The position numbers were made by a program, and so were the translations under genes. Shown here one piece after another: positions 1 to 9,123 of a stretch of DNA of 64,000 nucleotides (positions within the stretch are counted from its first letter, which is position 1; every line of letters starts with the position of its first letter). The stretch is from Nocardia vermiculata NBRC 100427 (GTDB lineage Bacteria > Actinomycetota > Actinomycetes > Mycobacteriales > Mycobacteriaceae), in contig NZ_BDCA01000001.1 of the NCBI RefSeq assembly GCF_001613265.1, forward strand, positions 558,001-622,000, written 5' to 3'. The notes beneath the pieces are model-generated. The model worked only from the letters and a program-made list of their open reading frames with translations. It made no database searches and was not told where the DNA came from.

Positions 1-37
1 GCGGTATCTCCTCGAGGTAGAAAACCGTTGCTGCCAC
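1..37 (-). CDS. rsmE: 16S rRNA m3U1498 methyltransferase RsmE, 5' end only
   Basis: Only the first 12 codons lie in the window. Read on the minus strand from a GTG at 37 they give V-A-A-T-V-F-Y-L-E-E-I-P, which resembles the start of RsmE (the mycobacterial protein begins with a similar A-x-x-FY-hydrophobic stretch). RsmE methylates N3 of U1498 in 16S rRNA. It starts 15 nt after the dnaJ2 stop, and dnaJ2-rsmE is the expected order in mycobacteria, so it is probably the third gene of an hrcA-dnaJ2-rsmE operon. No clear Shine-Dalgarno is visible in the short gap. The identification rests on 12 residues plus context. Confidence 0.6.
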   Translation of the reverse strand, partial: MAATVFYLEEIP

Positions 38-52
38 AGCGCTACGATCCGG

Positions 53-1207
53 TCAGCGACCGCTGAACGAGGCCCGCAACCGGGCGAACAGTCCACTGTT
101 GTGCTCGGATTGCGCCGACAGCACCTCGGTGTGCTCGTTACCGCGCGTCGACTGATACTTGCGCAGCAGATCGGCCTGCTTACCGTCCAGCTTCGACGGG
201 ACCACGATATCCAGATGCGCCACCAGATCACCGCGCGAACTGGAGCGCAGCTTCGGCATCCCGTGTGCACGCAGCACCGAGACCTCGCCGGGCTGGGTGC
301 CGGCCGGAATGCTCAGCTCGGTCGGGCCGTCGAGAATAGTGTCGATGACGACCGTGGTACCGAGTGCGGCATCGACCATCGGGACCCGGATCGTGCAGTG
401 CAGATCGTCACCGTCGCGGACGAAGGTGTCGTGCGGCTGTTCGACGATCTCGACGTACAGGTCACCGGCCGGACCGCCACCGGGACCGATCTCCCCCTGG
501 GCGGCCAGCCGCACCCGCATACCGCCCGCCACACCGGCCGGAATCGGAGCGGCGATCTCACGGCGGGACCGCACCCGGCCGTCGCCACCACATTTGCGGC
601 ACGGATCGGGGATCGTCTCACCGGCACCGCGACAGGTCGGGCACGGCCGCGAGGTCATCACCTGACCGAGGAACGACCGCTGCACTGTCTGTACCTCACC
701 GGCACCACCACAGGTCTCACAGCGCACCGGCTTGGATTTGCCGTTGGTGCCCGCGCCCTGACACAGGTCGCACAGCACCGCGGTGTCGACGGTGAGATGT
801 TTGGTCACGCCCACGGCACATTCGGCCAGGGAAAGCCGGGTGCGCAGCAGCGAATCCGCGCCCGGCTGCACCCGTCCGCGTGGCTTGCGCGCGCCGCCAC
901 CGCCGCCGTTCATGCCGCCGAAGAAGGCCTCGAACACATCGCCCAGACCACCGAAACCGGCACCGGAGAATCCGCCGCCGGCACCGGCCGACTCCATGGG
1001 GTCGCCGCCCATGTCGACGATGCGTCGCTTCTCGGCGTCGGTGAGCACCTCGTAGGCGGTGGACACCTCGCGGAACCGCTCCTGTGCCTCCTGATCGGGG
1101 TTGACGTCGGGGTGCAGTTCCCGGGCCAATTTCCGGTAGGCGCGTTTGATCTCCTGGTCGGAGGCGTTACGCCCGACGCCGAGGATTCCGTAGTAGTCCC
1201 GTGCCAC
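53..1207 (-). CDS. dnaJ2: chaperone DnaJ2 (type I Hsp40)
   Basis: Cytosolic Hsp40 co-chaperone that delivers clients to DnaK and stimulates its ATPase. The 384-aa protein has the J domain at its N-terminus with HPD at residues 32-34, a Gly/Phe-rich linker (about 70-115), and four CxxCxGxG zinc-binding repeats ([32 protein letters not shown]), followed by the C-terminal substrate-binding beta domains. This is full length for the family. The start is GTG at 1207, 52 nt after the hrcA stop. Its position behind hrcA, away from dnaK-grpE, identifies it as the DnaJ2 paralogue of actinobacteria. Confidence 0.95.
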   Translation of the reverse strand: MARDYYGILGVGRNASDQEIKRAYRKLARELHPDVNPDQEAQERFREVSTAYEVLTDAEKRRIVDMGGDPMESAGAGGGFSGAGFGGLGDVFEAFFGGMNGGGGGARKPRGRVQPGADSLLRTRLSLAECAVGVTKHLTVDTAVLCDLCQGAGTNGKSKPVRCETCGGAGEVQTVQRSFLGQVMTSRPCPTCRGAGETIPDPCRKCGGDGRVRSRREIAAPIPAGVAGGMRVRLAAQGEIGPGGGPAGDLYVEIVEQPHDTFVRDGDDLHCTIRVPMVDAALGTTVVIDTILDGPTELSIPAGTQPGEVSVLRAHGMPKLRSSSRGDLVAHLDIVVPSKLDGKQADLLRKYQSTRGNEHTEVLSAQSEHNSGLFARLRASFSGR

Positions 1208-1259
1208 TTGAGTCTCTAGTCCTGTTCCGAATGTTTTGGTTCAGCATTGCCGTGCGTGC

Positions 1260-2291
1260 TCATCGTTCCGAGAGCACCTCGCCGATGTAGCGGGCGACCG
1301 CGGCCACCGAGGCGATCGTGCCGGGGTAGTCCATTCTGGTGGGTCCGACGACCCCCATACCTCCCAGCACGGTACCCGGCATACCGTACCCGGTGGACAC
1401 GACGGCGGTCCCCCGCATCTGCTCGACCATGGTCTCCTCGCCGATCTGCACCGTCACCGTGCCGGTCTGCTGTGAGGCGGCCAGTAGCTTCAACACCACC
1501 ACCTGCTCTTCGAGCGCCTCGAGCACCGCGCGCAGCGAACCGGGGAAGCCGAAATCACCGACGTTGCGGGTGAGGTTCGCGGTTCCGCCCAGCACCAGCC
1601 GCTCCTCGGGGTGCTCGACGAGGGTCTCCACCAGCACCGTCGACACCCGGACCAGCACATCACGCAAGCGGACCGGGGCATTCTCGGGAAGCGCGGCAAC
1701 CGCCGCGGAGGCCGCGGCCAGACGTTTACCGTCCATCGCCTTGCCCAGCATGCCGCGCAGCGCGGCGAGGTCGTCGTCGTCGAGCACATCGCCCAGATCG
1801 ACCAGCCGCTGATCGACCCGCCCGGTATCGGTGATCACCACGAGCAGCAACCGGGCCGGAGTGAGGGCCACCACTTCCAGATGCCGCACCGTGGACGCCG
1901 ACACCGTCGGGTACTGCACCATGGCGACCTGCCTGGTCAGCTGGGCCAGTAACCGGACTCCGCGGCGCAACACATCGTCGAGATCGACACCGCTTTCGAG
2001 GAATTCCATGATCGCGCGCCGTTCCGCATTCGACAGCGGCTTCACCTCGGCGATGTTGTCGACGAACTGCCGGTACCCCTTGTCGGTGGGAATACGCCCG
2101 GAGCTGGTGTGCGGCTGGGCAATATAGCCCTCTGCCTCCAGCACCGCCATATCGTTACGCACCGTCGCACTGGACACACCCAAGTTGTGCTTGTCGACCA
2201 GCGTTTTCGACCCGATCGGCTCCTTGGTCGCGATGTAGTCGGCGACGATCGCACGCAGGACCTCGAGCCGCCGTTGCTCGGTGCTCGACAT
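1260..2291 (-). CDS. hrcA: heat-inducible transcriptional repressor HrcA
   Basis: HrcA represses groE-type heat-shock genes by binding CIRCE inverted repeats, with GroEL keeping it active. The 343-aa protein starts with the winged helix ([20 protein letters not shown]) and includes the signature around EPIGSKTL and the [20 protein letters not shown] segment. A longer open frame exists upstream, but ATG 2291 is chosen because a strong AAGGAGGT lies at 2299-2306. It is the first gene of an hrcA-dnaJ2-rsmE operon. No CIRCE (TTAGCACTC-N9-GAGTGCTAA) is present upstream, so it is not evidently autoregulated by that element. Confidence 0.95.
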   Translation of the reverse strand: MSSTEQRRLEVLRAIVADYIATKEPIGSKTLVDKHNLGVSSATVRNDMAVLEAEGYIAQPHTSSGRIPTDKGYRQFVDNIAEVKPLSNAERRAIMEFLESGVDLDDVLRRGVRLLAQLTRQVAMVQYPTVSASTVRHLEVVALTPARLLLVVITDTGRVDQRLVDLGDVLDDDDLAALRGMLGKAMDGKRLAAASAAVAALPENAPVRLRDVLVRVSTVLVETLVEHPEERLVLGGTANLTRNVGDFGFPGSLRAVLEALEEQVVVLKLLAASQQTGTVTVQIGEETMVEQMRGTAVVSTGYGMPGTVLGGMGVVGPTRMDYPGTIASVAAVARYIGEVLSER

Positions 2292-2407
2292 CGGCCCCAC
2301 CTCCTTGCTCGCCTTCGGGTCCGCACAGCTGCATACGGGCAGCAACAACCACACGGATTCCGGTTGATCCGAATCCAGTTTAGTTCCTGTGCATCGCGGC
2401 GCGTGTA

Positions 2408-2419
2408 TGTGACGTCACA
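2408..2419. promoter_or_regulatory. 12-bp perfect palindrome TGTGACGTCACA upstream of hrcA
   Basis: The perfect palindrome TGTGACGTCACA lies about 117 nt upstream of the hrcA start and 51 nt after the hemW stop. Its half-site TGTGA resembles a Crp half-site, but the spacing (2 nt instead of 6) is wrong for Crp. It could be an operator for hrcA or chance. No stem-loop features of a terminator follow it. Confidence 0.3.
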
Positions 2420-2470
2420 CTGCACCTGTACGGAGCGGAAATACCGGAACTCCGTACGGCGGCGAGCAGC

Positions 2471-3667
2471 TCAGACGAGTAGGGACCGCACTACGCCGTC
2501 GGCGAGCAGCCGGCCGCGGTCGGTGAGAATCAGCAGTCCGTCGTGAATGTCGGCGAGCCCGTCGGCAACCACTTCCTCGGATGCCGCGCGCCCCTCGGCA
2601 TCCAACGCCTCGAGCGGCAACCCGCTGCGCAACCGCACCCCGAGCATGACCCGCTCGGTGTAGCACTCCTCGGCGGTGAGGGCCTCCCATCCGGCGACCG
2701 GGAGTCCGCCCTGGGCGACCCGCTCCGCATACCGGCCCGGATGCTTCACATTCCACCAGCGCACACCGCCCAGGTGACTGTGGGCGCCGGGGCCGGCACC
2801 GAGCCAGTCGCCGCCGTCCCAATAGCCGATGTTGTGCCGGCAGCGCGCGGAATCGGTTGCGGCCCAGTTGGAGACCTCGTACCAGGTGAGCCCGGCCGCG
2901 GACAGGCGCGTATCGATGCGTTCGTAGCGCGCGGCGAGAACGTCCTCGTCGGGGGCGGGGAGTTCGCCGCGGCGCACCTTGCGGGCCATGGCGGTGCCGT
3001 CCTCGACGATCAACGAATACGCCGAGACATGGTCGACTCCCGCGGACAGGACGGCATCGAGGCTCGCGTCCAGGTCGGCGTCCGATTCGCCCGGTGTGCC
3101 GTAGATCAGGTCCAGATTGACGTGGTCGAAACCGGCGGCACGAGCTTCCCCGGCAGCAGCGACGGCACGGCCGGGAGTGTGCGTGCGATCGAGAATGCGC
3201 AGCACGTGGGTGGCCGCCGATTGCATTCCCAGCGAGATACGGGTGTAGCCGGCGGCGCGCAACCGTTCGAAGAACGGCAGGTCGGTGGACTCGGGATTCG
3301 ACTCCGTGGTCACCTCGGCATCGGCGGCGAGGGTGAAGTTCGCACGCACGGCGTCGAGTACCTCGGCCAGGCCGTCACCGCCCAGGAGCGAGGGGGTGCC
3401 GCCACCGACGAAAATCGTGGACACCGGCGGCACGGCACTGGGCAGGTCAGCGAAGGCTGTTGCAGCGGAACACAATTCGCCGCGCAATGCCTCCAGCCAC
3501 GATTGCGGTGACGCTGAGGTGCCCAGTTCCCCGGCCGTATAGGTGTTGAAGTCGCAGTAGCCGCAACGCGTCGCACAGAACGGCACGTGCACATAGATCC
3601 CGAACGGACCGCCGCCGAAATCACGCAGCACCGGCGTGGCGATGGATTCGGGAGCGAAAGCGGTCAC
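2471..3667 (-). CDS. hemW: radical SAM heme chaperone HemW
   Basis: HemW is the HemN-like radical SAM protein that binds heme and hands it to target proteins; it was long annotated as coproporphyrinogen III oxidase. The GIYVHVPFCATRCGYCDF segment near residue 30 carries the CxxxCxxC cluster motif followed by DF rather than the extra Cys of true HemN, and GGGTPS follows. Start GTG 3667 gives 398 aa, the usual HemW length. An open frame extends further upstream but adds low-quality sequence. Adjacent to hrcA, as in mycobacteria. Confidence 0.9.
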   Translation of the reverse strand: MTAFAPESIATPVLRDFGGGPFGIYVHVPFCATRCGYCDFNTYTAGELGTSASPQSWLEALRGELCSAATAFADLPSAVPPVSTIFVGGGTPSLLGGDGLAEVLDAVRANFTLAADAEVTTESNPESTDLPFFERLRAAGYTRISLGMQSAATHVLRILDRTHTPGRAVAAAGEARAAGFDHVNLDLIYGTPGESDADLDASLDAVLSAGVDHVSAYSLIVEDGTAMARKVRRGELPAPDEDVLAARYERIDTRLSAAGLTWYEVSNWAATDSARCRHNIGYWDGGDWLGAGPGAHSHLGGVRWWNVKHPGRYAERVAQGGLPVAGWEALTAEECYTERVMLGVRLRSGLPLEALDAEGRAASEEVVADGLADIHDGLLILTDRGRLLADGVVRSLLV

Positions 3668-3743
3668 CCCACCAGTGTGCCTGCCGTAGGCCGGTGACTG
3701 CCGCCACACCCCGGCGACATTGTGGACACCGCCCCCGAGCCGG

Positions 3744-3977
3744 TCAGTCCGCGGCGAGTACCGGACCGGCCGGTGCAGCCTCGGAGTGCTGCCCGGATTC
3801 GGCGTCCAGGCCCAGCATCTGCAGCAATGCGGTGCAGTCGGCCGCGTCGATCGAATGCCCGGCAACGGTCCTCACCGCCAATGCGTTGCGGCGCTCGGTT
3901 TCGGCCTTCTCGGCGGCGCGAGTTTCGGCGAACTCGCCCTGCTCGTGGACAAGTGTGACGCGGCGTTCCTGCGACAT
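3744..3977 (-). CDS. small charged hypothetical protein (77 aa)
   Basis: Function not recognised. ATG 3977 is preceded by a good GAGGAG at about 7 nt, which argues for translation. The protein starts MSQERRVTLVHEQGEF, is rich in Glu, Ala and Arg with a probable helix (EFAETRAAEKAETERRNALAVRTV), contains one Cys (AADCTALLQMLG) and ends in a flexible Ala/Pro tail. It has no signal peptide or membrane segment. It is divergent from the sulfur operon leader and lies upstream of hemW in the same direction with a 76-nt gap, so it may be cotranscribed with hemW. Confidence 0.7.
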   Translation of the reverse strand: MSQERRVTLVHEQGEFAETRAAEKAETERRNALAVRTVAGHSIDAADCTALLQMLGLDAESGQHSEAAPAGPVLAAD

Positions 3978-4156
3978 GGATCTCCTCGGGTCGATTCGAA
4001 CCCTACGCCACCACTGCGACGACCCGCCCGGTGGCGGACAGATGCCTCGAAAATCCGGCGTGCGCGACCGGGGCCGAGCGCCTATGACGCATTTCACAAA
4101 TCAGGACGCCCGTCCAGGTAATTTCCCGGTTTTTTCCGGAGAATTGCGCCCATCGG

Positions 4157-4185
4157 TTCGGATCACCCACCTGACATGGCACAAT
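4157..4185 (+). promoter_or_regulatory. promoter of the sirA leader ORF (TTCGGA-N17-CACAAT)
   Basis: A -35-like TTCGGA (4157-4162) and a -10-like CACAAT (4180-4185) are separated by 17 nt. The -10 ends 7 nt before the ATG of the leader ORF at 4193, so the predicted start site coincides with that ATG and the transcript would be leaderless. Confidence 0.45.
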
Positions 4186-4192
4186 AACTTGC

Positions 4193-4294
4193 ATGACCGG
4201 ACTTGGAGTACGACTCGTGGCGCGTCGCCATGTCGACTTCAAGCGCGTCTGCAGCGCCAGCTGTCTGCCGGAAAGCCTCCGGAAACTCAGCTAG
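4193..4294 (+). CDS. leaderless Cys-containing leader peptide of the sulfate assimilation operon (33 aa)
   Basis: An open frame of 33 codons, too short for routine gene calling, runs from ATG 4193 to TAG 4294, 131 nt ahead of sirA. Its core LVARRHVDFKRVCSASC matches the HVD[LF]-x-RV-x-S-x-x-C pattern of actinobacterial leader peptides found before cysteine and sulfur genes. To my knowledge, leaderless cysteine-rich short ORFs at the equivalent sulfur loci of M. smegmatis act as cysteine-responsive attenuators. Cys20 and Cys24 are the likely sensor codons. No Shine-Dalgarno is present, in keeping with leaderless translation. The role is inferred from motif and position. Confidence 0.8.
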   Translation: MTGLGVRLVARRHVDFKRVCSASCLPESLRKLS

Positions 4295-4318
4295 CTCGGC
4301 CTCCCCTCATCCCGGTTC

Positions 4319-4338
4319 CGGCGTCGTCGACGATGCCG
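4319..4338 (+). promoter_or_regulatory. hairpin between leader ORF and sirA
   Basis: CGGCGTCGTC followed directly by GACGATGCCG is a 20-nt inverted repeat with one G-U pair, which in RNA forms a stem of 8 pairs closed by a UCGA loop. It begins 24 nt after the leader stop and ends 76 nt before the sirA SD (AGGAG, 4414-4418). It has no T-tract, so it may be an attenuator component rather than a classical terminator. Confidence 0.45.
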
Positions 4339-4425
4339 TTCGGTTCGATTCGCTGAATACCGAAGGCGCGAGCCAGCCCCTCCCGCCTGCCGCAAGGCTG
4401 ATCCATCTTCTTCAGGAGCGACCCT

Positions 4426-6192
4426 ATGACGTCGAGTACCGACGCCGGTCCGACCACGCCCGAATCTCCGCGCCCCGAGCGCGGGGCGCGCGGCGATCGT
4501 CCCCGCGCCCAGGCCGGTACGCGGGAACGCACCGGACCGGTTCGCCGCAAGAAATCCGAGGGCCAGTGGGCGCTCGGATACCGCGAACCACTCAACGCGA
4601 ACGAACAGAGCAAAAAGGACGACCACCCGCTCAACGTCCGTGCTCGCATCGAAAACATCTACGCCAAGGGTGGATTCGATTCCATCGACAAGGCCGACCT
4701 CCGCGGCCGCATGCGCTGGTGGGGCCTCTACACCCAGCGTGAACAGGGCTACGACGGCACCTTCACCGGTGACGAGAACCTGGACATGCTCGAGGCGAGC
4801 TACTTCATGATGCGGGTGCGCTGCGACGGCGGCGCGCTCAATCGCGAACAGTTGCGCACCCTCGGCGGCATCTCGACCGAGTTCGCGCGCGACACGGCGG
4901 ATCTGTCGGACCGCGAGAACCTCCAGTACCACTGGATCGAAATCGAGAACGTTCCCGAAATCTGGCGGCGGCTGGAAGAGGTGGGGCTCGAGACCACCCA
5001 GGCCTGCGGCGACTGCCCGCGTGTGGTGATCGGCTCCCCGCTGGCCGGCGAATCCCTGACCGAGGTGCTCGACCCCACCTGGGCGATCGAGGAGATCAAC
5101 CGCCGCTACATCGGTGACAAGAACTATTCGAACCTGCCTCGCAAATTCAAGACTGCGATCTCCGGTCAGCAGGACGTGGTTCACGAAGTCAACGACGTCG
5201 CCTTCATCGGCGTCGAACATCCCGAGCACGGCCCGGGCCTGGATCTGTGGGTCGGTGGCGGTCTTTCCACCAATCCGATGCTCGGGCAGCGGACCGGCGC
5301 GTGGATCCCGCTCGACGAGGTGCCCGATGTCTGGGAAGGCATCGTCTCGATCTTCCGTGACTACGGTTACCGTCGCCTGCGCAGTAAGGCTCGGCTGAAG
5401 TTCCTCATCAAGGATTGGGGCGTCGAGAAATTCCGCGAAGTTCTCGAAGACGAGTACTTGAAGCGCAAGTTGATCGACGGCCCCGCACCCGAAGCGCCCA
5501 CCCGGATCATCGACCACGTGGGCGTGCAGAAGCTACGCAACGGCCTCAACGCGGTGGGCTTCTCCCCCATCGCCGGACGCGTCTCCGGCACCGTGCTGAC
5601 GAAGGTCGCCGAGGCGATGGAGAGGTTCGGCACCGACCGTATCCGCACCACCCCGTATCAGAAGCTGATCGTGCTCGACATCGCCGACGACAAGGTCGAA
5701 GACCTCATCGCGGAGCTGGAACCGCTGGGCCTGCAGGCGCGCCCGTCGGTGTGGCGGCGGAATCTGGTGGCGTGCACCGGCATCGAGTTCTGCAAGCTGT
5801 CGTTCGTCGAAACCCGTAAGCGCTCGCAGGATCTCATTCCGGACCTCGACGAGCGGCTGGCCGATATCAACGCTCAGCTCGACGTGCCGATCACCATCAA
5901 CATCAACGGCTGCCCCAACTCCTGCGCACGGTCGCAGATCGCCGATATCGGCTTCAAGGGGCAGCTGGTCGACGACGGCGACGGGAATCAGGTGGAGGGC
6001 TTCCAGGTTCACCTGGGCGGCGCTCTCGGCTTCAACGCCGCCTTCGGACGCAAACTGCGCCAGCACAAGGTCACCAGCGTCGAAATGGGCGAGTACATCG
6101 AGCGGGTCGTACGCAACTTCGTCAAGAACCGTAACGAGGGTGAACGGTTCGCGGAGTGGGTCGTTCGCGCCGACGAAGAAGACCTGCGGTAA
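4426..6192 (+). CDS. sirA: ferredoxin-dependent assimilatory sulfite reductase SirA
   Basis: Reduces sulfite to sulfide with six electrons from ferredoxin, using siroheme coupled to a 4Fe-4S cluster. The 588-aa protein has the cluster motifs at C450-x5-C456 and C496-x3-C500 (ACTGIEFCKLS and NGCPNSCARSQ). Two ferredoxin-like half-domains are each followed by a sulfite/nitrite reductase domain. TTQACGDCPRVVIG (C194, C197) corresponds to the region that in mycobacterial NirA/SirA provides the Cys of a Tyr-Cys crosslink near siroheme. The first 45 residues are a basic, disordered-looking extension. ATG 4426 is preceded by AGGAG at 7 nt. First structural gene of the sirA-cysH-cysD-cysN-chelatase operon. 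Confidence 0.93.
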   Translation: MTSSTDAGPTTPESPRPERGARGDRPRAQAGTRERTGPVRRKKSEGQWALGYREPLNANEQSKKDDHPLNVRARIENIYAKGGFDSIDKADLRGRMRWWGLYTQREQGYDGTFTGDENLDMLEASYFMMRVRCDGGALNREQLRTLGGISTEFARDTADLSDRENLQYHWIEIENVPEIWRRLEEVGLETTQACGDCPRVVIGSPLAGESLTEVLDPTWAIEEINRRYIGDKNYSNLPRKFKTAISGQQDVVHEVNDVAFIGVEHPEHGPGLDLWVGGGLSTNPMLGQRTGAWIPLDEVPDVWEGIVSIFRDYGYRRLRSKARLKFLIKDWGVEKFREVLEDEYLKRKLIDGPAPEAPTRIIDHVGVQKLRNGLNAVGFSPIAGRVSGTVLTKVAEAMERFGTDRIRTTPYQKLIVLDIADDKVEDLIAELEPLGLQARPSVWRRNLVACTGIEFCKLSFVETRKRSQDLIPDLDERLADINAQLDVPITININGCPNSCARSQIADIGFKGQLVDDGDGNQVEGFQVHLGGALGFNAAFGRKLRQHKVTSVEMGEYIERVVRNFVKNRNEGERFAEWVVRADEEDLR

Positions 6193-6205
6193 CGGGAGAA
6201 TCGAT

Positions 6206-6922
6206 ATGGCAACCACTGTGGACAAGCTCGGCGAAGCCGAGTTGCGTACGATCGCCGAAGACGGTGCCGCGCAACTGGGTCCGGACGCATCGGCGACCGA
6301 CCTGCTGCAATGGACCGAGGACACCTTCGGCACCAACTACATCGTCGCCTCGAACATGCAGGATGCGGTGCTGGTTCAGCTGGCCGCTCAGGTCCGGCCC
6401 GGCGTCGATGTCCTTTTTCTGGACACCGGCTACCACTTCGCCGAGACGATCGGTACCCGCGACGCGGTCGAGACCGTGTACGGCGTGAACATCGTCAACG
6501 TCGAGCCCGAACACACCGTGGCGCAACAGGACGAGCTGCTCGGTAAGGACCTGTTCGCGCGGGATGCGGCCGAATGCTGCCGGCTGCGCAAGGTGGTACC
6601 GCTGAAGCATTCGCTGGCCCCCTACAACGCCTGGGTCACCGGTATCCGGCGAGTAGAGGCGCCTACCCGGGCAGGCGCTCCCCTGATCTCCTTCGACGAG
6701 GGCTTCGGCCTGGTGAAGATCAACCCGATCGCCGCCTGGTCCGACGACGAGATGGCCGCCTACATCGACCAGCACGGCATTCTCGTCAATCCCCTCGTGG
6801 AAGAGGGTTATCCGTCCATCGGTTGCGCTCCGTGCACGCGGAAGCCGGAACCGGGATCCGATCCGCGAAGCGGCCGCTGGGCCGGCCTCGCCAAGACCGA
6901 ATGCGGGTTGCACGCCTCATGA
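6206..6922 (+). CDS. cysH: adenylylsulfate (APS) reductase, thioredoxin-dependent
   Basis: Reduces APS to sulfite and AMP. The 238-aa protein carries the 4Fe-4S cysteine pairs C124-C125 and C207-x2-C210, which mark APS rather than PAPS reductases, and the catalytic ECGLH with Cys233 at the C-terminus. ATG 6206 with upstream GGGAGA is used; an in-frame ATG further upstream lies inside sirA. The gene begins 13 nt after the sirA stop, and its TGA overlaps the cysD ATG (ATGA), so translation is coupled. The Fe-S cysteines fit with the absence of an APS kinase here. Confidence 0.95.
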   Translation: MATTVDKLGEAELRTIAEDGAAQLGPDASATDLLQWTEDTFGTNYIVASNMQDAVLVQLAAQVRPGVDVLFLDTGYHFAETIGTRDAVETVYGVNIVNVEPEHTVAQQDELLGKDLFARDAAECCRLRKVVPLKHSLAPYNAWVTGIRRVEAPTRAGAPLISFDEGFGLVKINPIAAWSDDEMAAYIDQHGILVNPLVEEGYPSIGCAPCTRKPEPGSDPRSGRWAGLAKTECGLHAS

Positions 6923-7833
6923 CTTCAACGGTGACAGACACACAATTCGACACCCTTGCCGCCTTGGAGAGCGAAGCCATCCACATCTTCCGTGAGGTGG
7001 CGGGCGAGTTCGAGCGGCCGGTGATCCTGTTCTCCGGTGGTAAGGACTCCACTGTCCTGCTGCATCTGGCGCTCAAGGCCTTCTGGCCCGCGCCGCTGCC
7101 GTTCTCGCTGCTGCACGTGGACACCGGTCACAACCTCGACGAAGTACTGGCCTTCCGCGACCATGTGGTCGAGAAGTACGGGCTGCGCCTGCATGTCGCC
7201 AGTGTCGAGGAGTACCTCGCCGACGGCCGGCTCACCGAACGCCCGGACGGGATTCGCAATCCGTTGCAGACGGTGCCGCTGCTGGACGCCATCACCGAGA
7301 ACCGTTTCGACGCGGTCTTCGGCGGTGGCCGCCGCGACGAGGAGCGCTCGCGCGCCAAGGAGCGGATCTTCTCGCTGCGTGACGCGTTCGGCCGTTGGGA
7401 CCCCAAGCGGCAGCGTCCGGAGCTGTGGAACCTGTACAACGGCCGGCACTCCCCGGGCGAGCATGTGCGCGTATTCCCGCTCAGCAACTGGACCGAGCTC
7501 GACATCTGGCGCTACATCGCGCGGGAGAACGTCGACCTGGCGACCATCTACTACGCGCACGAGCGCCCCGTGTACCAGCGCGACGGCATGTGGATGACGC
7601 CGGGATCCTGGGGCGGTCCGCGCGAGGACGAGGAGCTGGTCGTGAAGTCGGTGCGGTATCGCACCGTCGGCGACGGGTCCACCACCGGCGCAATACTTTC
7701 CGACGCCGCGACCAACGCCGACATCCTCGCCGAGGTGGCCGCGTCGCGACTCACCGAACGAGGCGCCACTCGCGGCGACGATCGCGTATCCGAGGCCGCC
7801 ATGGAAGATCGCAAGCGAGAGGGCTACTTCTGA
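6919..7833 (+). CDS. cysD: sulfate adenylyltransferase subunit CysD
   Basis: Small catalytic subunit of ATP sulfurylase, forming APS and pyrophosphate from sulfate and ATP. The 304-aa protein has the PP-loop SGGKDS at residues 39-44 and the conserved FGGGRRDEERSRAKER block. The start ATG 6919 lies within the cysH stop (ATGA), and the gene ends in TGATG with the cysN ATG, so cysH-cysD-cysN are translationally coupled. An open frame in this reading frame continues upstream inside cysH but is not coding. Confidence 0.95.
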   Translation: MTSTVTDTQFDTLAALESEAIHIFREVAGEFERPVILFSGGKDSTVLLHLALKAFWPAPLPFSLLHVDTGHNLDEVLAFRDHVVEKYGLRLHVASVEEYLADGRLTERPDGIRNPLQTVPLLDAITENRFDAVFGGGRRDEERSRAKERIFSLRDAFGRWDPKRQRPELWNLYNGRHSPGEHVRVFPLSNWTELDIWRYIARENVDLATIYYAHERPVYQRDGMWMTPGSWGGPREDEELVVKSVRYRTVGDGSTTGAILSDAATNADILAEVAASRLTERGATRGDDRVSEAAMEDRKREGYF

Positions 7834-9122
7834 TGAGCGACCTACTGAGGCTGGCCACCGCCGGCAGTGTCGACGACGGCAAGTCCACCCTGGTCGGGCG
7901 GCTGCTCTACGACACGAAATCGGTGCTCGCCGACCAGATCGACGCGGTGACCCGCGCCTCGGTCGACAAGGGTCTGGCCACACCGGATCTGTCGCTGCTC
8001 GTCGACGGGCTGCGGGCCGAACGCGAACAGGGCATCACCATCGATGTCGCCTACCGCTACTTCGCCACTCCGCAGCGTTCCTTCGTGCTGGCCGATACGC
8101 CGGGTCATGTGCAGTACACCCGCAACACGGTCTCCGGCGCCTCCACCGCACAGCTGGTGATCCTGCTGGTCGACGCGCGAAAAGGTGTGATCGAGCAGAC
8201 CCGCCGACATGCGGCGGTGATGGCATTGCTGGGGGTGCCGAAACTGGTTCTCGCGGTCAACAAGATCGATCTGGTCGACGACGCCGAGGTGGTGTTCAAG
8301 CAGATCGTGAGCGAATTCGGCGAGCTGACCACGAAACTCGGCTGGGCCGACGAGGATGTCGTCGAGATTCCGGTGTCCGCGCTGCACGGCGACAATATCG
8401 CCTCCCGTTCGGACAACACCCCGTTCTACGACGGCCCCTCCTTGATCGAGCACCTGGAATCGGTGCCCGTGGATGCCGACAGCACCGGCAGCCACCAGGT
8501 GGGCCTGCGCTTCCCGGTGCAGTACGTGATCCGTCCCCGCACCGCCGATTATCCGGATTACCGCGGCTACGCCGGCCAGGTCGCGGCGGGTGTGGCGCAC
8601 CCGGGCGACGAGGTCGTGGTGCTGCCCTCGGGCACCCGGACCACGATCGAGCGCATCGACACCGCCGACGGCGAGCTGCCGTCCGCACAACCCGGACGCA
8701 GTGTGACGCTGCTGCTCGCCGACGACGTCGACATCTCCCGGGGCGACACCATCGTCGCTGCCGCCGACGCGCCCGAGCCGATCGACTCCTTCGACGCGAC
8801 CGTCTGCTGGCTCGGCGACAAGCCGCTGCGGGCCGGCGCGCGGCTGCTGCTCAAGCACGGCACCCGCACCACCCAGGCGATCGTGGGCGGTCTGATCGAA
8901 CGATTCGACGAGCAGCGCCTGTCCGCCGATCCGGATCCGGAATCGTTGTCTCTCAACGATATCGGGCGGATATCGGTACGAGCAGCGGAACCGATATCCG
9001 CCGACGACTACCGAGTGAACCGGTACACCGGCAGCTTCCTGCTGATCGATCCCGCAGGGGGAAACACTCTGGCCGCGGGCCTGGTCGGCGATGTTCTGAC
9101 CTCGGTCGAGGTCGGTAACTGA
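7833..9122 (+). CDS. cysN: sulfate adenylyltransferase GTPase subunit CysN (no CysC domain)
   Basis: GTPase subunit that drives APS formation by CysD. The 429-aa protein shows G1 GSVDDGKS (11-18), G3 DTPGH (88-92) and G4 NKID (143-146), followed by EF-Tu-like beta-barrel domains. It stops at the end of the GTPase/barrel region, whereas M. tuberculosis CysNC carries a fused APS kinase. No PAPS is therefore made from this operon, consistent with the APS-reductase-type CysH. It overlaps the cysD stop by one base. Confidence 0.94.
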   Translation: MSDLLRLATAGSVDDGKSTLVGRLLYDTKSVLADQIDAVTRASVDKGLATPDLSLLVDGLRAEREQGITIDVAYRYFATPQRSFVLADTPGHVQYTRNTVSGASTAQLVILLVDARKGVIEQTRRHAAVMALLGVPKLVLAVNKIDLVDDAEVVFKQIVSEFGELTTKLGWADEDVVEIPVSALHGDNIASRSDNTPFYDGPSLIEHLESVPVDADSTGSHQVGLRFPVQYVIRPRTADYPDYRGYAGQVAAGVAHPGDEVVVLPSGTRTTIERIDTADGELPSAQPGRSVTLLLADDVDISRGDTIVAAADAPEPIDSFDATVCWLGDKPLRAGARLLLKHGTRTTQAIVGGLIERFDEQRLSADPDPESLSLNDIGRISVRAAEPISADDYRVNRYTGSFLLIDPAGGNTLAAGLVGDVLTSVEVGN

Positions 9123-9123
9123 G

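Noticed and set aside
7833..9122. CysNC bifunctional enzyme
   Set aside because: The protein ends after the GTPase and barrel domains at 429 aa, with no kinase P-loop downstream; the next frame is the chelatase.
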